64,000 nt of DNA, from assembly GCF_013200955.2 (NCBI RefSeq), contig NZ_CP053697.2:3968001-4032000 (forward strand). Direction: 5' to 3'. Shown here piece by piece: positions 1 through 7,549 of this stretch; position 1 is the first letter of the stretch; each line of letters starts with the position of its first letter. The notes under the pieces are model-generated. The model was given only the letters and a program-made list of their open reading frames with translations, was not told where the DNA came from and did no database searches. This DNA comes from Pseudomonas campi. Its GTDB lineage: Bacteria; Pseudomonadota; Gammaproteobacteria; Pseudomonadales; Pseudomonadaceae. A program made the translations under genes and the position numbers.

Positions 1-284
1 ACAGCGTGAGCAATGCCGCCGGCTTCCATGTCGCCCAGCAGCTGGGCCTGGAAGGGCCAAACCTGTTTATCGGCGCCGGGCCGCGCGTATGGCCACAGCT
101 ACAGACGCTGGCCGGGCTGGACTTGCAGGATGGGCTGATCGGCCAGGCGCTGTTGTTGTTGGTCGAGGAAAGCAAAGATTTTCGTGTGCAGGCGGTATTG
201 CTGGAGGGAGATGAGCCTGGCGCGCCAGCCGCGGACTTCACCGCGCTGACCGCCGGCATCGAGGTACGGCGCCTCGACCTGTAG
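1..284 (+). CDS. C-terminal fragment of a beta-ketoacyl synthase-like protein (cut by window edge)
   Basis: The reading frame is open from the left edge, so the GTG at position 6 is unlikely to be the true start. The visible part begins SNAAGFHVAQQLGLEGPN, which matches the region before the active site of ketosynthase folds (N-x-A-A-G-H and L-G-L-x-G-P-N). Where a catalytic ketosynthase would have a Cys, this protein reads FIGAGPRVW, with no Cys. That suggests a non-condensing partner such as a chain-length-factor or Ketoacyl-synt_2 type subunit, as found in aryl polyene and dialkylresorcinol loci. It faces the darA-darB-btrH genes, which fits that context. The TAG stop is also the start of a REP-like repeat. 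The family call rests on a short fragment. Confidence 0.5.
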   Translation, partial: SVSNAAGFHVAQQLGLEGPNLFIGAGPRVWPQLQTLAGLDLQDGLIGQALLLLVEESKDFRVQAVLLEGDEPGAPAADFTALTAGIEVRRLDL

Positions 285-352
285 GGTGGATGACGTTCCT
301 TTCATCCACCACCCGCCACGCCCGGTGGATCGATAAAGCGCGATCCATAGGG
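281..352. repeat. REP-like hairpin, GTAGGGTGGAT family
   Basis: Begins GTAGGGTGGATGACG and contains the inner pair GGTGGAT / ATCCACC, then CGATAAAGCGCGATCCA. The first bases include the TAG stop of the ketosynthase-like gene. A second, complete copy lies at 460-532, and related copies occur near 14690 and 26882. Confidence 0.75.
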
Positions 353-418
353 TAGCCCGGATGCAATCCTGGAATGGAGTCAGACCGTAACGCGCTCCCC
401 GGATTGCATCCGGGCTAC
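352..418. repeat. REP-like hairpin, GTAGCCCGGATGCAATCC family
   Basis: Arms GTAGCCCGGATGCAATCC and GGATTGCATCCGGGCTAC close a hairpin with a 31-base loop. The same family recurs at 51828-51879 with a 16-base loop. Confidence 0.8.
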
Positions 419-459
419 GGTGACCCTCTCCCCTGCGCTTAGCCCAGGCACCCAGATCC

Positions 460-532
460 GTAGGGTGGATGACGCTCTTTTCATCCACCACCAGCCCCGC
501 TCGGTGGATCGATAAAGCGCGATCCACCCTAC
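460..532. repeat. REP-like hairpin, GTAGGGTGGAT family (complete copy)
   Basis: Runs from GTAGGGTGGATGACG to GCGATCCACCCTAC, so the outer ends are inverted repeats, with inner TCATCCACCACC / GGTGGATCGA pairing. With its neighbours at 281, 352 and 536 it fills the 297 bp between two convergent genes. Confidence 0.8.
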
Positions 533-535
533 GGT

Positions 536-576
536 AGCCCTCTCCCCCGGCCCCTCTCCCACAAGTGGGAGAGGGG
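536..576. repeat. REP-like hairpin, CCCCTCTCCCAC family
   Basis: CCCCTCTCCCAC and GTGGGAGAGGGG form a hairpin of 12 pairs separated by AA, preceded by CCCTCTCCCCCGG. The family recurs as larger two-hairpin units at 52547-52635 and 57718-57806. Confidence 0.8.
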
Positions 577-581
577 AGCCA

Positions 582-1595
582 TCAGCCCTTGCGCTTGGCC
601 CAGGCACCCAGCTCTTTCATCAATACCCGTTCCTGCCCGGCAATGCCGCGCAGCATCTCGGCGATCGGGCGGAAGTCCGGCGCCTCGCCCTTGTTGCGGC
701 TGGCGCGTACGCAGGCCGAGGCGAACTGGCGCCAGTCGTCGCCGATGGCGGTGAGCTGGGCCGAGGCCTGCTGCAGCGGGGCAGCGCCGATCAGCTCGCC
801 GGCCTCCTGCAGGAAGCTGGCGTACATGAAGCGGAAGCCGGCGCCGCCGGTGCCGATCTCTTCCTGCATGCGCACGATATGGGTCAGGTACAGGCGGTTG
901 TACTTGGCCTGCGCCGGGTCGAGCTGCTCGATCTGCTTGGCCAGGTGCTGGATGCCACGAATGCCGATCCACGGCAGCGGCATGCCGTCGAGGATGCGCG
1001 TGGTCGACAGCACGCTCTGGCGGATCAGCTGGTCCCAGTCCTGCTCCAGCGGCACCTCGTCGAGCCAGTACATCAGGCCCTTGGCGGCCAGTGCGCCCTT
1101 GGCGAAGCGCGCCTTCTGCAGGTCGGCGCTGGCACAGCGCACCGGCTCCTCGAATACCGGGTCGCTGATCAGGTACTCGTCGCCATCCCGGCCGTAGGCC
1201 AGCAGGTTGTGCGCGTTGAAGTGGAAACGCATCTCCGGCGGGAAGTACGGCAGCCAGAACACCGAGCTTTGCAGGCCGGCCAGACGCCCGCTGTCGAGCA
1301 GCGCGTCGAGCTCACGGCGACCCTGCTCGGGGTTGCCGAAGGTGCGGCTGTGCAGGCGCGCGCCGAGACGCTTGCTGAGGGTCTTGATCAGGTGCTTGGG
1401 CGGCATGCGGTAGGCAATCAGCGGCATACCGCTGAGCTTGACGATCGGCAGGTAGGCGAAGGCCAGGCCCGAGGCCAGACCGAAGGCCATCGGCTCGCTC
1501 ATCGGCAGGCCTGCATGGCTCAGCAGGCTGGCCATCACCCCGCTCTCGCAGTGGGCGCTCTGGCGGTGCTGGAAATGCGGTTCGAAGCGGGTCAT
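582..1595 (-). CDS. BtrH N-terminal domain protein (butirosin-type acyl transferase fold)
   Basis: A 337-residue protein. The start at 1595 overlaps the upstream stop as ATGA. The N terminus carries HCESG (His15-Cys16) followed by a helix, the pattern of the BtrH_N family, a cysteine-protease-like fold that in butirosin biosynthesis moves an acyl group from a carrier protein to an amine. A segment near residue 110, HFNAHNLLAYGRDGDEYLISDP, supplies the His and Asp typical of the family. Such proteins are common in aryl polyene, flexirubin and dialkylresorcinol loci, and this one lies downstream of darA and darB on the same strand. The substrate is not known. The last 22 bases of the gene are duplicated at about 431-453. 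Confidence 0.72.
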   Translation of the reverse strand: MTRFEPHFQHRQSAHCESGVMASLLSHAGLPMSEPMAFGLASGLAFAYLPIVKLSGMPLIAYRMPPKHLIKTLSKRLGARLHSRTFGNPEQGRRELDALLDSGRLAGLQSSVFWLPYFPPEMRFHFNAHNLLAYGRDGDEYLISDPVFEEPVRCASADLQKARFAKGALAAKGLMYWLDEVPLEQDWDQLIRQSVLSTTRILDGMPLPWIGIRGIQHLAKQIEQLDPAQAKYNRLYLTHIVRMQEEIGTGGAGFRFMYASFLQEAGELIGAAPLQQASAQLTAIGDDWRQFASACVRASRNKGEAPDFRPIAEMLRGIAGQERVLMKELGAWAKRKG

Positions 1596-1999
1596 GCCGG
1601 GGCCTTCTGGTAAGCGATCAATTGCGCGACGGGCAAGCCGAACGCATCGGCGTAACGAGCCAGGATGGCGGCGCTCAGGTTTCGATAGATGGCCGGGCGA
1701 AAATGCCGGCGAATGCGCCATTGCCACAGCCCGGTGATCTGCGCCAGCGCCGGCTCGTCCAGGCGGTAGCGGTACATCAGGCATTTCAGTGGCGACAGCT
1801 CGCCGCGTTGCCAGGCGGCTTCGGCGGCGGCTTCCTGCTCCTGCAGCTCGGCCACGGCAAGCTGAGTGGCATAGGCCTCCGGCTCCCAGCCATCGCTCTG
1901 CGCGCGCTGGTAATGGCCGCTGGCGTCCACCGCGTAGACCAGCTTGCTGTGGCCGCCGTAGGTGGAGCTGTGGTCCTGGGGCACTTCGTCGAGCTTCAT
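1592..1999 (-). CDS. conserved hypothetical protein with possible helix-turn-helix half, dar cluster
   Basis: A 135-residue protein, translationally coupled to the BtrH-like gene (ATGA overlap). The N-terminal half is polar and not recognisable. From about residue 80, EPALAQITGLWQWRIRRHF followed by ILARYADAFGLPVAQLI resembles the rhythm of a Cro/C1-type helix-turn-helix, so a DNA-binding role is possible but unproven. The Shine-Dalgarno candidate AAAAGG, nine bases before the ATG, lies inside the arm of the palindromic element at 2005-2173. Position between darB and btrH suggests a role in the same pathway. The function is not known. Confidence 0.65.
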   Translation of the reverse strand: MKLDEVPQDHSSTYGGHSKLVYAVDASGHYQRAQSDGWEPEAYATQLAVAELQEQEAAAEAAWQRGELSPLKCLMYRYRLDEPALAQITGLWQWRIRRHFRPAIYRNLSAAILARYADAFGLPVAQLIAYQKAPA

Positions 2000-2004
2000 C
2001 GTTT

Positions 2005-2173
2005 AGAACCTTTTCACGATTTTCTGAATTAGAGCCAGACAAGGCGCTACGCCAGTAACAGCCTCCGGCTGGTCAAAGCGCCGAGGAAGCGCAGTTTACG
2101 AGTTGTAAATGAGCATTCCGAGGACATTTTTAACGCGGTATGGCCGACAGTCGGGAAATCGTGAACAGGTTCT
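2005..2173. repeat. 142-bp palindrome family, copy a (169 bp, internally expanded)
   Basis: Terminal arms AGAACCTTTTCACGATT (left) and AATCGTGAACAGGTTCT (right). The conserved core is GAGCCAGACAAGGC, GAGGAAGCGCAGTTTACGAG, GTAAATGAGCATTCCGAG and TTTTTAACGCGGTATGGCCG. Relative to copies c-e it carries about 27 extra bases next to the inner stem, including the small hairpin CAGCCTCCGGCTG. It fills the gap between the darB stop codon and the next gene's start almost exactly. Confidence 0.9.
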
Positions 2174-3324
2174 TAGACCACCGTCAGATGCATAAAGGCG
2201 CTGGAGAAACGCCCGCTTTCCGGGACATAGCAGAGCAGGCGCTGACCGCTGCGCAGGCTGCCGCCATTGAACAGTTCTTCGAGGATGATGAAGATCGAGG
2301 CCGCGCCGGTGTTGCCTTTGCTGGTCAGGTTGGTGAACCAGCGCTCCTGCGGTATCGGCAGATCGGCATTGGCCAGGCCCACGGCCAGCGGTTCGCGGAA
2401 GAACTCCGAGCTGTAGTGCGGCAGGAAGTAGTCGATCTCCGCCACGCGCAGCTCGCGGCGCGCCATGATGCGTTTGAGCGTTTCTTCCACGGTGTATTTG
2501 ACGATGTTGTCGTTGAGCAGTTTGACGTCCTGCTTGATCGCCATCACCGAGCGGCGGTTGCGCTCTTCGCCATCGTAACGGCTCCAGCCGGTCAGCTGGC
2601 CATCCTGCATTTCGGCGCCGGCGTACATGCACGGCGGCATCTGGTCGGCGAAGGAAAGAATGTCGATCCAGTCGATTCGCAGGCTCGGCCCACTGGTATT
2701 CGGCTGGCCCTGCAGCAGTACTGCACCGGCACCGTCGGAGAGCATCCAGCGCAGGAAGTCCTTCTCGAAGGCGATCTCCGGGTGGTGTTCCAGCTCGTCG
2801 ACGCGGCTTTCGTATTCGGCATTGAAGTTGCGCGCGTGCATCAGGCTGGAGGCGACTTCCGAGCCGCAGGCCACGGCGTTGCGGCTCTCGCCGCTGGCCA
2901 CGCTGAGCCAGGCGTACTTCAGCGCGGTCATGCCGCACAGACAGATGCCGGCGGTGGAGACCACCTCGCACGGCGGGTTGCCCAGTTCGCCCTGGACCAT
3001 CACCGCATGGTTGGGCATCACCTGGTCCGGCGAGGAGCTGCTGGCCACCAGGCAATCCAGATCGGCCAACTCGAAGCCGCCACCTATCAGGCCGCGCACG
3101 GCAGCGGCGCTGAGCTGGGCATTGCTCAGGCTCGGCTCGCCACTGACGGGGTCGATCACATAGTGGCGCTGCTGGATGCCGTTGCGCCGCAGCACCAGTT
3201 TGCGCGCCCGCGACGGCTGGCCGCCGACCAGGCCCAGGCGCGCTTCCATCTGCTCGTTGTCCACCGGGTCGTGCGGCAGGCAGGCGCTGATGCGGTTGAT
3301 GAATACGGGTTGTACCACGGGCAT
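2173..3324 (-). CDS. darB: DarB-like beta-ketoacyl-ACP synthase III
   Basis: A 383-residue KAS III-family condensing enzyme. The catalytic triad is visible: Cys128 in STAGICLCGM, His in FLPHYSSEFF and Asn in SKGNTGAAS. In dialkylresorcinol biosynthesis DarB makes the diketide-type intermediate that DarA then condenses. I chose the ATG at 3324, which is 13 bases after the darA stop and matches the usual family N terminus; an in-frame ATG at 3375 would overlap darA. The stop codon TAA lies at the edge of the palindromic element at 2005-2173. The KAS III call is firm; the dialkylresorcinol assignment follows from the adjacent darA. Confidence 0.78.
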   Translation of the reverse strand: MPVVQPVFINRISACLPHDPVDNEQMEARLGLVGGQPSRARKLVLRRNGIQQRHYVIDPVSGEPSLSNAQLSAAAVRGLIGGGFELADLDCLVASSSSPDQVMPNHAVMVQGELGNPPCEVVSTAGICLCGMTALKYAWLSVASGESRNAVACGSEVASSLMHARNFNAEYESRVDELEHHPEIAFEKDFLRWMLSDGAGAVLLQGQPNTSGPSLRIDWIDILSFADQMPPCMYAGAEMQDGQLTGWSRYDGEERNRRSVMAIKQDVKLLNDNIVKYTVEETLKRIMARRELRVAEIDYFLPHYSSEFFREPLAVGLANADLPIPQERWFTNLTSKGNTGAASIFIILEELFNGGSLRSGQRLLCYVPESGRFSSAFMHLTVV

Positions 3325-3337
3325 TCCTCGGGTCACT

Positions 3338-4255
3338 TCACTCGCCGGACGGGCCGGCAAAGTAGGCCTTCTCACGCTGGATGCGCGCCTTGAACAACGG
3401 CGCCAGCAACTTCTTCAACAGGGCACTGAGCGGCACCACGGTGACGATCAGGCACAACAGGAAAACGATATAGACAACCAAGCCCACGCTACGCCGGCGG
3501 CTTTGCTGCGGGCCGAGGGCGGCGAGCAGGCGGCTCCACAGCTGGAAGCTGCGGTTGCCGACCTTCTCGCTGGCAATCAGCTTCTCGTCGATCTTCACCG
3601 CGCCCAGGCCCTTGAGCATCGGCTGCTCGATCGGCAGCCCGTCATGCGTCAGGCGCTGCGCCATGGCCGCGCCGAAACGGCTGGCGGCGGCGATCTCGGC
3701 CGGATCTATGCCGGCACGCGGCACCCAGCTGTAAGATTTCTGCCGACCGGTGAACAGCCACAGCGGGGTAGCCAGGAAGCTTGCCGCGGTGCCGCAGGCG
3801 TCGGTCAGGGCGATGTTGTCGACCAGCCGCGCGCCCAGTTCGGCGAGCCGCACCTTGACCTTCTCCTGGGCCATCAGCCACATGTTGCGGCAGCCGATCA
3901 GGGTCACCACCGGGCTGCCCTGGAGCAGGCGCGCGGCCTCGGGCGAGGCGAGGAAGCTGGTCAACGGCAGCGACGGTGAGAGGAACCACACCTGGTAGGC
4001 AAGGATCACCAGGTCGTAACGCTTGCCGGCATCCACCGCCAGCGGCAGCAGTGGCTGCGGACGCTGCAGCACGGTTTCCGGGAAGATGCGGAAGAAACCG
4101 AGGAACGGCCAGGGGAAGGGAAAGGGCTGCGCCGGCTGCAAGGCGAGGAAGTCCACCTGGATATCGCTGCACGCCTGCAAAGGCGCACATACCGACTGCA
4201 CCAGCCGATCGAGCTGGCCGGTTTGCGAAAAATGGACCACCAAAACCTGGCGCAT
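3338..4255 (-). CDS. darA: DarA-like dialkylresorcinol condensing enzyme
   Basis: A 305-residue protein starting MRQVLVVHFSQTGQ, a flavodoxin-like beta strand and turn that opens the DarA family. A hydrophobic stretch near residues 260-282 (SVGLVVYIVFLLCLIVTVVP) predicts one C-terminal membrane segment. DarA condenses two acyl precursors to a cyclohexanedione or resorcinol precursor in flexirubin-like and dialkylresorcinol pathways. It is first in a strand-consistent set darA-darB-unknown-btrH, with 13 bases to darB. No darC-like aromatase is seen in the window. The gene is divergent from a DUF2141 gene with 32 bp between starts. Confidence 0.75.
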   Translation of the reverse strand: MRQVLVVHFSQTGQLDRLVQSVCAPLQACSDIQVDFLALQPAQPFPFPWPFLGFFRIFPETVLQRPQPLLPLAVDAGKRYDLVILAYQVWFLSPSLPLTSFLASPEAARLLQGSPVVTLIGCRNMWLMAQEKVKVRLAELGARLVDNIALTDACGTAASFLATPLWLFTGRQKSYSWVPRAGIDPAEIAAASRFGAAMAQRLTHDGLPIEQPMLKGLGAVKIDEKLIASEKVGNRSFQLWSRLLAALGPQQSRRRSVGLVVYIVFLLCLIVTVVPLSALLKKLLAPLFKARIQREKAYFAGPSGE

Positions 4256-4287
4256 CGCGAGCGAATTCCCTGCAAAATGGCCGAATT

Positions 4288-4734
4288 ATGCCACAGCGAA
4301 TTCTTCAAACCGTAACCCGGGCCGGCTATCAAGGCCTGTTAGGCCTGCTGTTCGTCAGCTCGCCAGCCTGGGCCGGTGACATTCTGGTCAGCCTCGAAGG
4401 CAAACAGGCCAATGGCGCCGTGCACCTGGCACTGGTCTTCGCCGACCGCCCTGCGTGGCAGGAGCCGCCGCTGCGCCTGATCCAGGGCGAGGCGCCAGTC
4501 TTGCGCCTGCGCAACCTGCCACCCGGACGCTTCGCCATCCAGCTGTTTCAGGACAGCAACGGCAATGGCCACCTCGACCTCAGTCCGCGCGGCATACCTC
4601 TGGAGCCGGTGGGTTTTTCGAACAACCCCGCCCTGCTCAATGGCAAGCCCAGGCCACTGGACTGCCTGTTCGTGCATGGCGCCACGGACAGCCGGCTGAC
4701 CGTCCGCCTGCAGGCGCCACGGAACAAGCCCTAG
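4288..4734 (+). CDS. DUF2141 family secreted protein
   Basis: A 148-residue protein with a signal peptide ending near residue 29 (SSPAWA-GD). The mature part shows the DUF2141 pattern: LEGKQANGAVHLALVF, then PPGRFAIQLFQDSNGNGHLD with a calcium-loop-like DxNxNG, then GIPLEPVGFSNN. The family is periplasmic or secreted and of unknown function. The ATG at 4288 gives a proper signal peptide; the frame is open further upstream only because of shadow sequence from darA. It ends one base before the convergent lipocalin gene. Confidence 0.82.
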   Translation: MPQRILQTVTRAGYQGLLGLLFVSSPAWAGDILVSLEGKQANGAVHLALVFADRPAWQEPPLRLIQGEAPVLRLRNLPPGRFAIQLFQDSNGNGHLDLSPRGIPLEPVGFSNNPALLNGKPRPLDCLFVHGATDSRLTVRLQAPRNKP

Positions 4735-5310
4735 CTACGGTTGATCGATCGCCGAGTCTGCCACACGCCAGATCAGCTCGCTGGTGTCATAGCCGCGTGC
4801 CTGGGCCTGCTGCAGCATTTCGGAGCGCGTCTCCAGGGAAATCTGCGCGTCGCGCGTCAACAGCCAGAGGTACTCGCGATTGGGATTGCCGACCAGCGCG
4901 GTGCGGTAATCGCTATCCAGGTACAGCACCCAGTAATCGCCCTTGGCCACGCCGGGGAACAGGTTGCTGAACCAGTTATCGAAGCTGACCCACAGCTTGT
5001 CCGTCTGCCCGGCCACCTGCGGGGTCGCTTGGCCCTTGGCTTCGATCCACTCGCCGTCGAGGGTGCGGCAGCGGTTGCGCACGCCAACCGCGCCATCGGA
5101 CTGCAGCTGGTAATGCGCCTCGGACTGCGCACAGTTGCGCTGAAAGAACATCGGCAAGCGCGCCTGCTCGTACCAGGTGCCCTGGTAGCGTTGCAGGTCC
5201 ACCGCGCCAGCGGTCTGCGGCGCCTCGCTGCTGGCACCCGGGCCGGCACAACCGACCAGGCCCAACAGCACGGTCGGCAGCAGCAGGCGAGACAAAGCGC
5301 GCGCGATCAC
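4735..5310 (-). CDS. blc: outer-membrane lipoprotein, lipocalin family (Blc)
   Basis: A 191-residue protein with a lipobox (LLGLVGC, Cys21) and the lipocalin signature GTWYEQARLPMFFQ near residue 45, followed by the eight-strand barrel pattern through WLLTRD near residue 150. Bacterial lipocalins bind lysophospholipids or fatty acids and are anchored in the outer membrane. The start is GTG, forming a GTGA overlap with the stop of the preceding small lipoprotein gene, so the two are translationally coupled. Confidence 0.88.
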   Translation of the reverse strand: MIARALSRLLLPTVLLGLVGCAGPGASSEAPQTAGAVDLQRYQGTWYEQARLPMFFQRNCAQSEAHYQLQSDGAVGVRNRCRTLDGEWIEAKGQATPQVAGQTDKLWVSFDNWFSNLFPGVAKGDYWVLYLDSDYRTALVGNPNREYLWLLTRDAQISLETRSEMLQQAQARGYDTSELIWRVADSAIDQP

Positions 5311-5561
5311 TTCAGACCCTGGCCGGAAAACATCATGACCTTGTCGCCAGCGTACTGCACGCTGATAAAGACCTTCTCATCGCCCCAGTTGCAGCTGGTG
5401 ATACCGATGGCGCCAGAGCACTCGGTGGGGCTGCCGAGCAGGCTTTCCACTTCGGCCTTGGGCATGCCGGCCTTGAGCTTGGCGTAATTATCCTGATTGA
5501 CCTTGCTGCAGGCGGCGAGCAGGACACAGACGGACAGCAGGGCAAGATTGCGCAGCGACAT
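5307..5561 (-). CDS. small lipoprotein, DUF3862/BamE-like fold
   Basis: An 84-residue protein with signal sequence and lipobox (VLLAAC, Cys18). The segment YAKLKAGMPKAEVESLLGSP is the helix-hairpin pattern shared by SmpA/BamE-like small lipoproteins, followed by beta strands with a Cys pair (ECSG...TSCNW). A good Shine-Dalgarno GGAG lies six bases before the ATG at 5561. It is co-transcribed with the lipocalin gene. The exact role is unknown. Confidence 0.82.
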   Translation of the reverse strand: MSLRNLALLSVCVLLAACSKVNQDNYAKLKAGMPKAEVESLLGSPTECSGAIGITSCNWGDEKVFISVQYAGDKVMMFSGQGLK

Positions 5562-5631
5562 GGGAGACTCCTGAGGGGTTTTAACTGCGGGAGAGCTTGG
5601 CACAGTCAGCCCGCTTGTGCGCCATTGGACG

Positions 5632-6234
5632 TCAGAAGCGTGAGCCGGGTTCCTGCAGGAAGGCCAGTTCGGCTGGCGTCGAGATGCGCGCAAGGATCGC
5701 GTTGCGATGGGGAAAGCGGCCGAAACGGGCGATCACCTGCTGGTGGCGCACGGCATAGTCGAGGTATCCGCCAAACAGCTCGCGCTCGGCGGCTGGCACC
5801 TGCTCGCGCAGGGCGCGGAAACGTTCGACGGCCAAGTTCTGCGTGGCCAGATCCTCGGCATGCTCCAGCACCAGATAGACGAATACCTGGCGAATCGCCG
5901 CGAGCTGCCGCTCCAGGCCTTGCGCCAGCCCCCAACGCACCAGTTGCTGGGCGCGGGCATCGCCGGCAAAGGCCTGTGGCGTGGCGCGATGGATCATCCG
6001 TGGCAGCTGGTCGAGCAGCAGGATCAGGGCCAGCCAGCCCTCGGCCTGCTCGGTCCAATCCTGCAGCCCACCCGCCAGCGCCTGGGCACTCAGCTCGCCG
6101 AAACGCTCACGCGCCTCGGCGTCCTGGCTCGCCTGGTAGCCGAACCACAGCTTGCTGCGCTGGGCCGCCACGTCGCTGGCGGCTTCGGCATCACCGAACC
6201 ACCAGTCGAGCAGGGGCTGCCAGGCCGGCATCAT
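5632..6234 (-). CDS. DUF924 family protein
   Basis: A 200-residue alpha-helical protein with the DUF924 pattern: LLDWWFGDAEA at the start, W-L-A-L-I-L-L-L-D-Q-L-P-R in the middle, Y-L-V-L-E-H-A-E-D and a C-terminal FGRFPHRNAIL. The family has a TPR-like helical fold and no settled function. The ATG at 6234 has an excellent Shine-Dalgarno, AAGGAGG with five-base spacing; this lies inside the arm of the palindromic element at 6236-6379. Confidence 0.88.
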   Translation of the reverse strand: MMPAWQPLLDWWFGDAEAASDVAAQRSKLWFGYQASQDAEARERFGELSAQALAGGLQDWTEQAEGWLALILLLDQLPRMIHRATPQAFAGDARAQQLVRWGLAQGLERQLAAIRQVFVYLVLEHAEDLATQNLAVERFRALREQVPAAERELFGGYLDYAVRHQQVIARFGRFPHRNAILARISTPAELAFLQEPGSRF

Positions 6235-6235
6235 C

Positions 6236-6379
6236 AAAACCTCCTTACGATCTGGCTGCGCGTCGGCCATACCGCGTTAAAACTGACCTCGGGATGCTCA
6301 TTTACAGCTGTAAACTCCGCTCCCTCGGCCAGTTTTGCCTTGTCTGGCTCTAGCTCGCAAGATCGTAAAGCAGGTTTTA
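6236..6379. repeat. 142-bp palindrome family, copy b (inverted orientation)
   Basis: Left arm AAAACCTCCTTACGATCT, right arm AGATCGTAAAGCAGGTTTT. The inner stem is AAACTGACC / GGCCAGTTTT. Orientation is opposite to copies a, c and d. The left arm provides the ribosome binding site of the DUF924 gene, and the right arm provides the TAA stop of fbp. Confidence 0.88.
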
Positions 6380-7384
6380 GCCCTGGTGGTAGGCCGTGGC
6401 GCGCTCGACTTCTTCTTTGGAGCCAAGGAACACCGCCACGCGCTGGTGCAGGGACTCCGGCTGGATGTCGAGAATGCGCTGGGTGCCGTTGGTGGCGGCG
6501 CCGCCAGCCTGTTCGATCAGCATCGACATCGGGTTGGCTTCGTACATCAGGCGCAGCTTGCCCGGCTTCTCCGGCTCGCGGGCGTCACGCGGGTACATGA
6601 ACAGGCCGCCACGGGTGAGGATGCGATGTACATCAGCCACCATCGAGGCGATCCAGCGCATGTTGTAGTTCTTGCCCAGCGGGCCTTCCTTGCCAGCCAG
6701 CAGCTCGGAGACGTAGCGCTGCACCGGGGCTTCCCAGTGACGCTGGTTGGACATGTTGATGGCGAATTCGGCGGTGCTTTCCGGCACGCGGATGTTCTCG
6801 TGAGTGAGCACGAAACTGCCCATTTCGCGATCCAGGGTGAAGCCCATCACGCCGTCGCCGAGGGTCAGCATCAGCATGGTCTGCGGGCCGTAGATGGCGT
6901 AGCCGGCCGCGACTTGCTGGGTGCCCGGCTGAAGGAAGGCCTCTTCGCCAAGATCACCGCTTTCGCCATTGCGATCCGGGCAACGCAGCACGGAGAAGAT
7001 GGTACCGACCGAGACGTTGACATCGATGTTGCTGGAGCCGTCCAGCGGGTCGAACACCAGCAGATAAGCACCTTTCGGGTACTGGCCAGGGATCTGATAG
7101 GCATTGTCCATTTCTTCGGACGCCATGCCGGCCAGGTGGCCGCCCCATTCGTTGGCTTCGAGAAGGATCTCGTTGGAGATCACGTCGAGCTTCTTCTGCA
7201 CTTCACCCTGCACGTTCTCGGTGCCCATGCTGCCGAGCACGCCACCGAGGGCGCCCTTGGACACGGCGTGGCTGATTTCCTTACACGCACGTGCGACCAC
7301 TTCGATGAGGAAACGCAGATCAGCCGGGGTGTTGTGGCTGCGGGTCTGTTCGATCAGATAGCGGCTGAGGGTGACGCGCGACAT
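6377..7384 (-). CDS. fbp: fructose-1,6-bisphosphatase class I
   Basis: A 335-residue enzyme, full length for the family. It hydrolyses fructose 1,6-bisphosphate in gluconeogenesis in the cytoplasm. Metal-site motif [10 protein letters not shown] lies near residue 113, with a substrate-binding region [15 protein letters not shown] near 240 and [12 protein letters not shown] near 275. Shine-Dalgarno GGAG lies before the ATG. The TAA stop is at the boundary of the palindromic element on its 3' side. Confidence 0.96.
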   Translation of the reverse strand: MSRVTLSRYLIEQTRSHNTPADLRFLIEVVARACKEISHAVSKGALGGVLGSMGTENVQGEVQKKLDVISNEILLEANEWGGHLAGMASEEMDNAYQIPGQYPKGAYLLVFDPLDGSSNIDVNVSVGTIFSVLRCPDRNGESGDLGEEAFLQPGTQQVAAGYAIYGPQTMLMLTLGDGVMGFTLDREMGSFVLTHENIRVPESTAEFAINMSNQRHWEAPVQRYVSELLAGKEGPLGKNYNMRWIASMVADVHRILTRGGLFMYPRDAREPEKPGKLRLMYEANPMSMLIEQAGGAATNGTQRILDIQPESLHQRVAVFLGSKEEVERATAYHQG

Positions 7385-7507
7385 GGAGGAGCTCCGGAAG
7401 GGAAGTCAAAATCGCGCGCAGTTTAACCGTTTGCGGGCGCCAGCGCCTCTGCAGAACCCGACAGCTGATGAGAGGATGGCGACACGGGGATAATTGAGGA
7501 GTGCACC

Positions 7508-7539
7508 GTGACCGCGCCCCACTGTGGGGACGCGGTTAC
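7508..7539. terminator. GC-rich hairpin downstream of estA
   Basis: GTGACCGCG-CCCC and GGGG-A-CGCGGTTAC pair just after the estA stop (7550, minus strand). No T-run follows on the minus strand, so it is either a weak or Rho-aided terminator or a transcript-stabilising hairpin. Confidence 0.4.
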
Positions 7540-7549
7540 GGTAGAGGGC

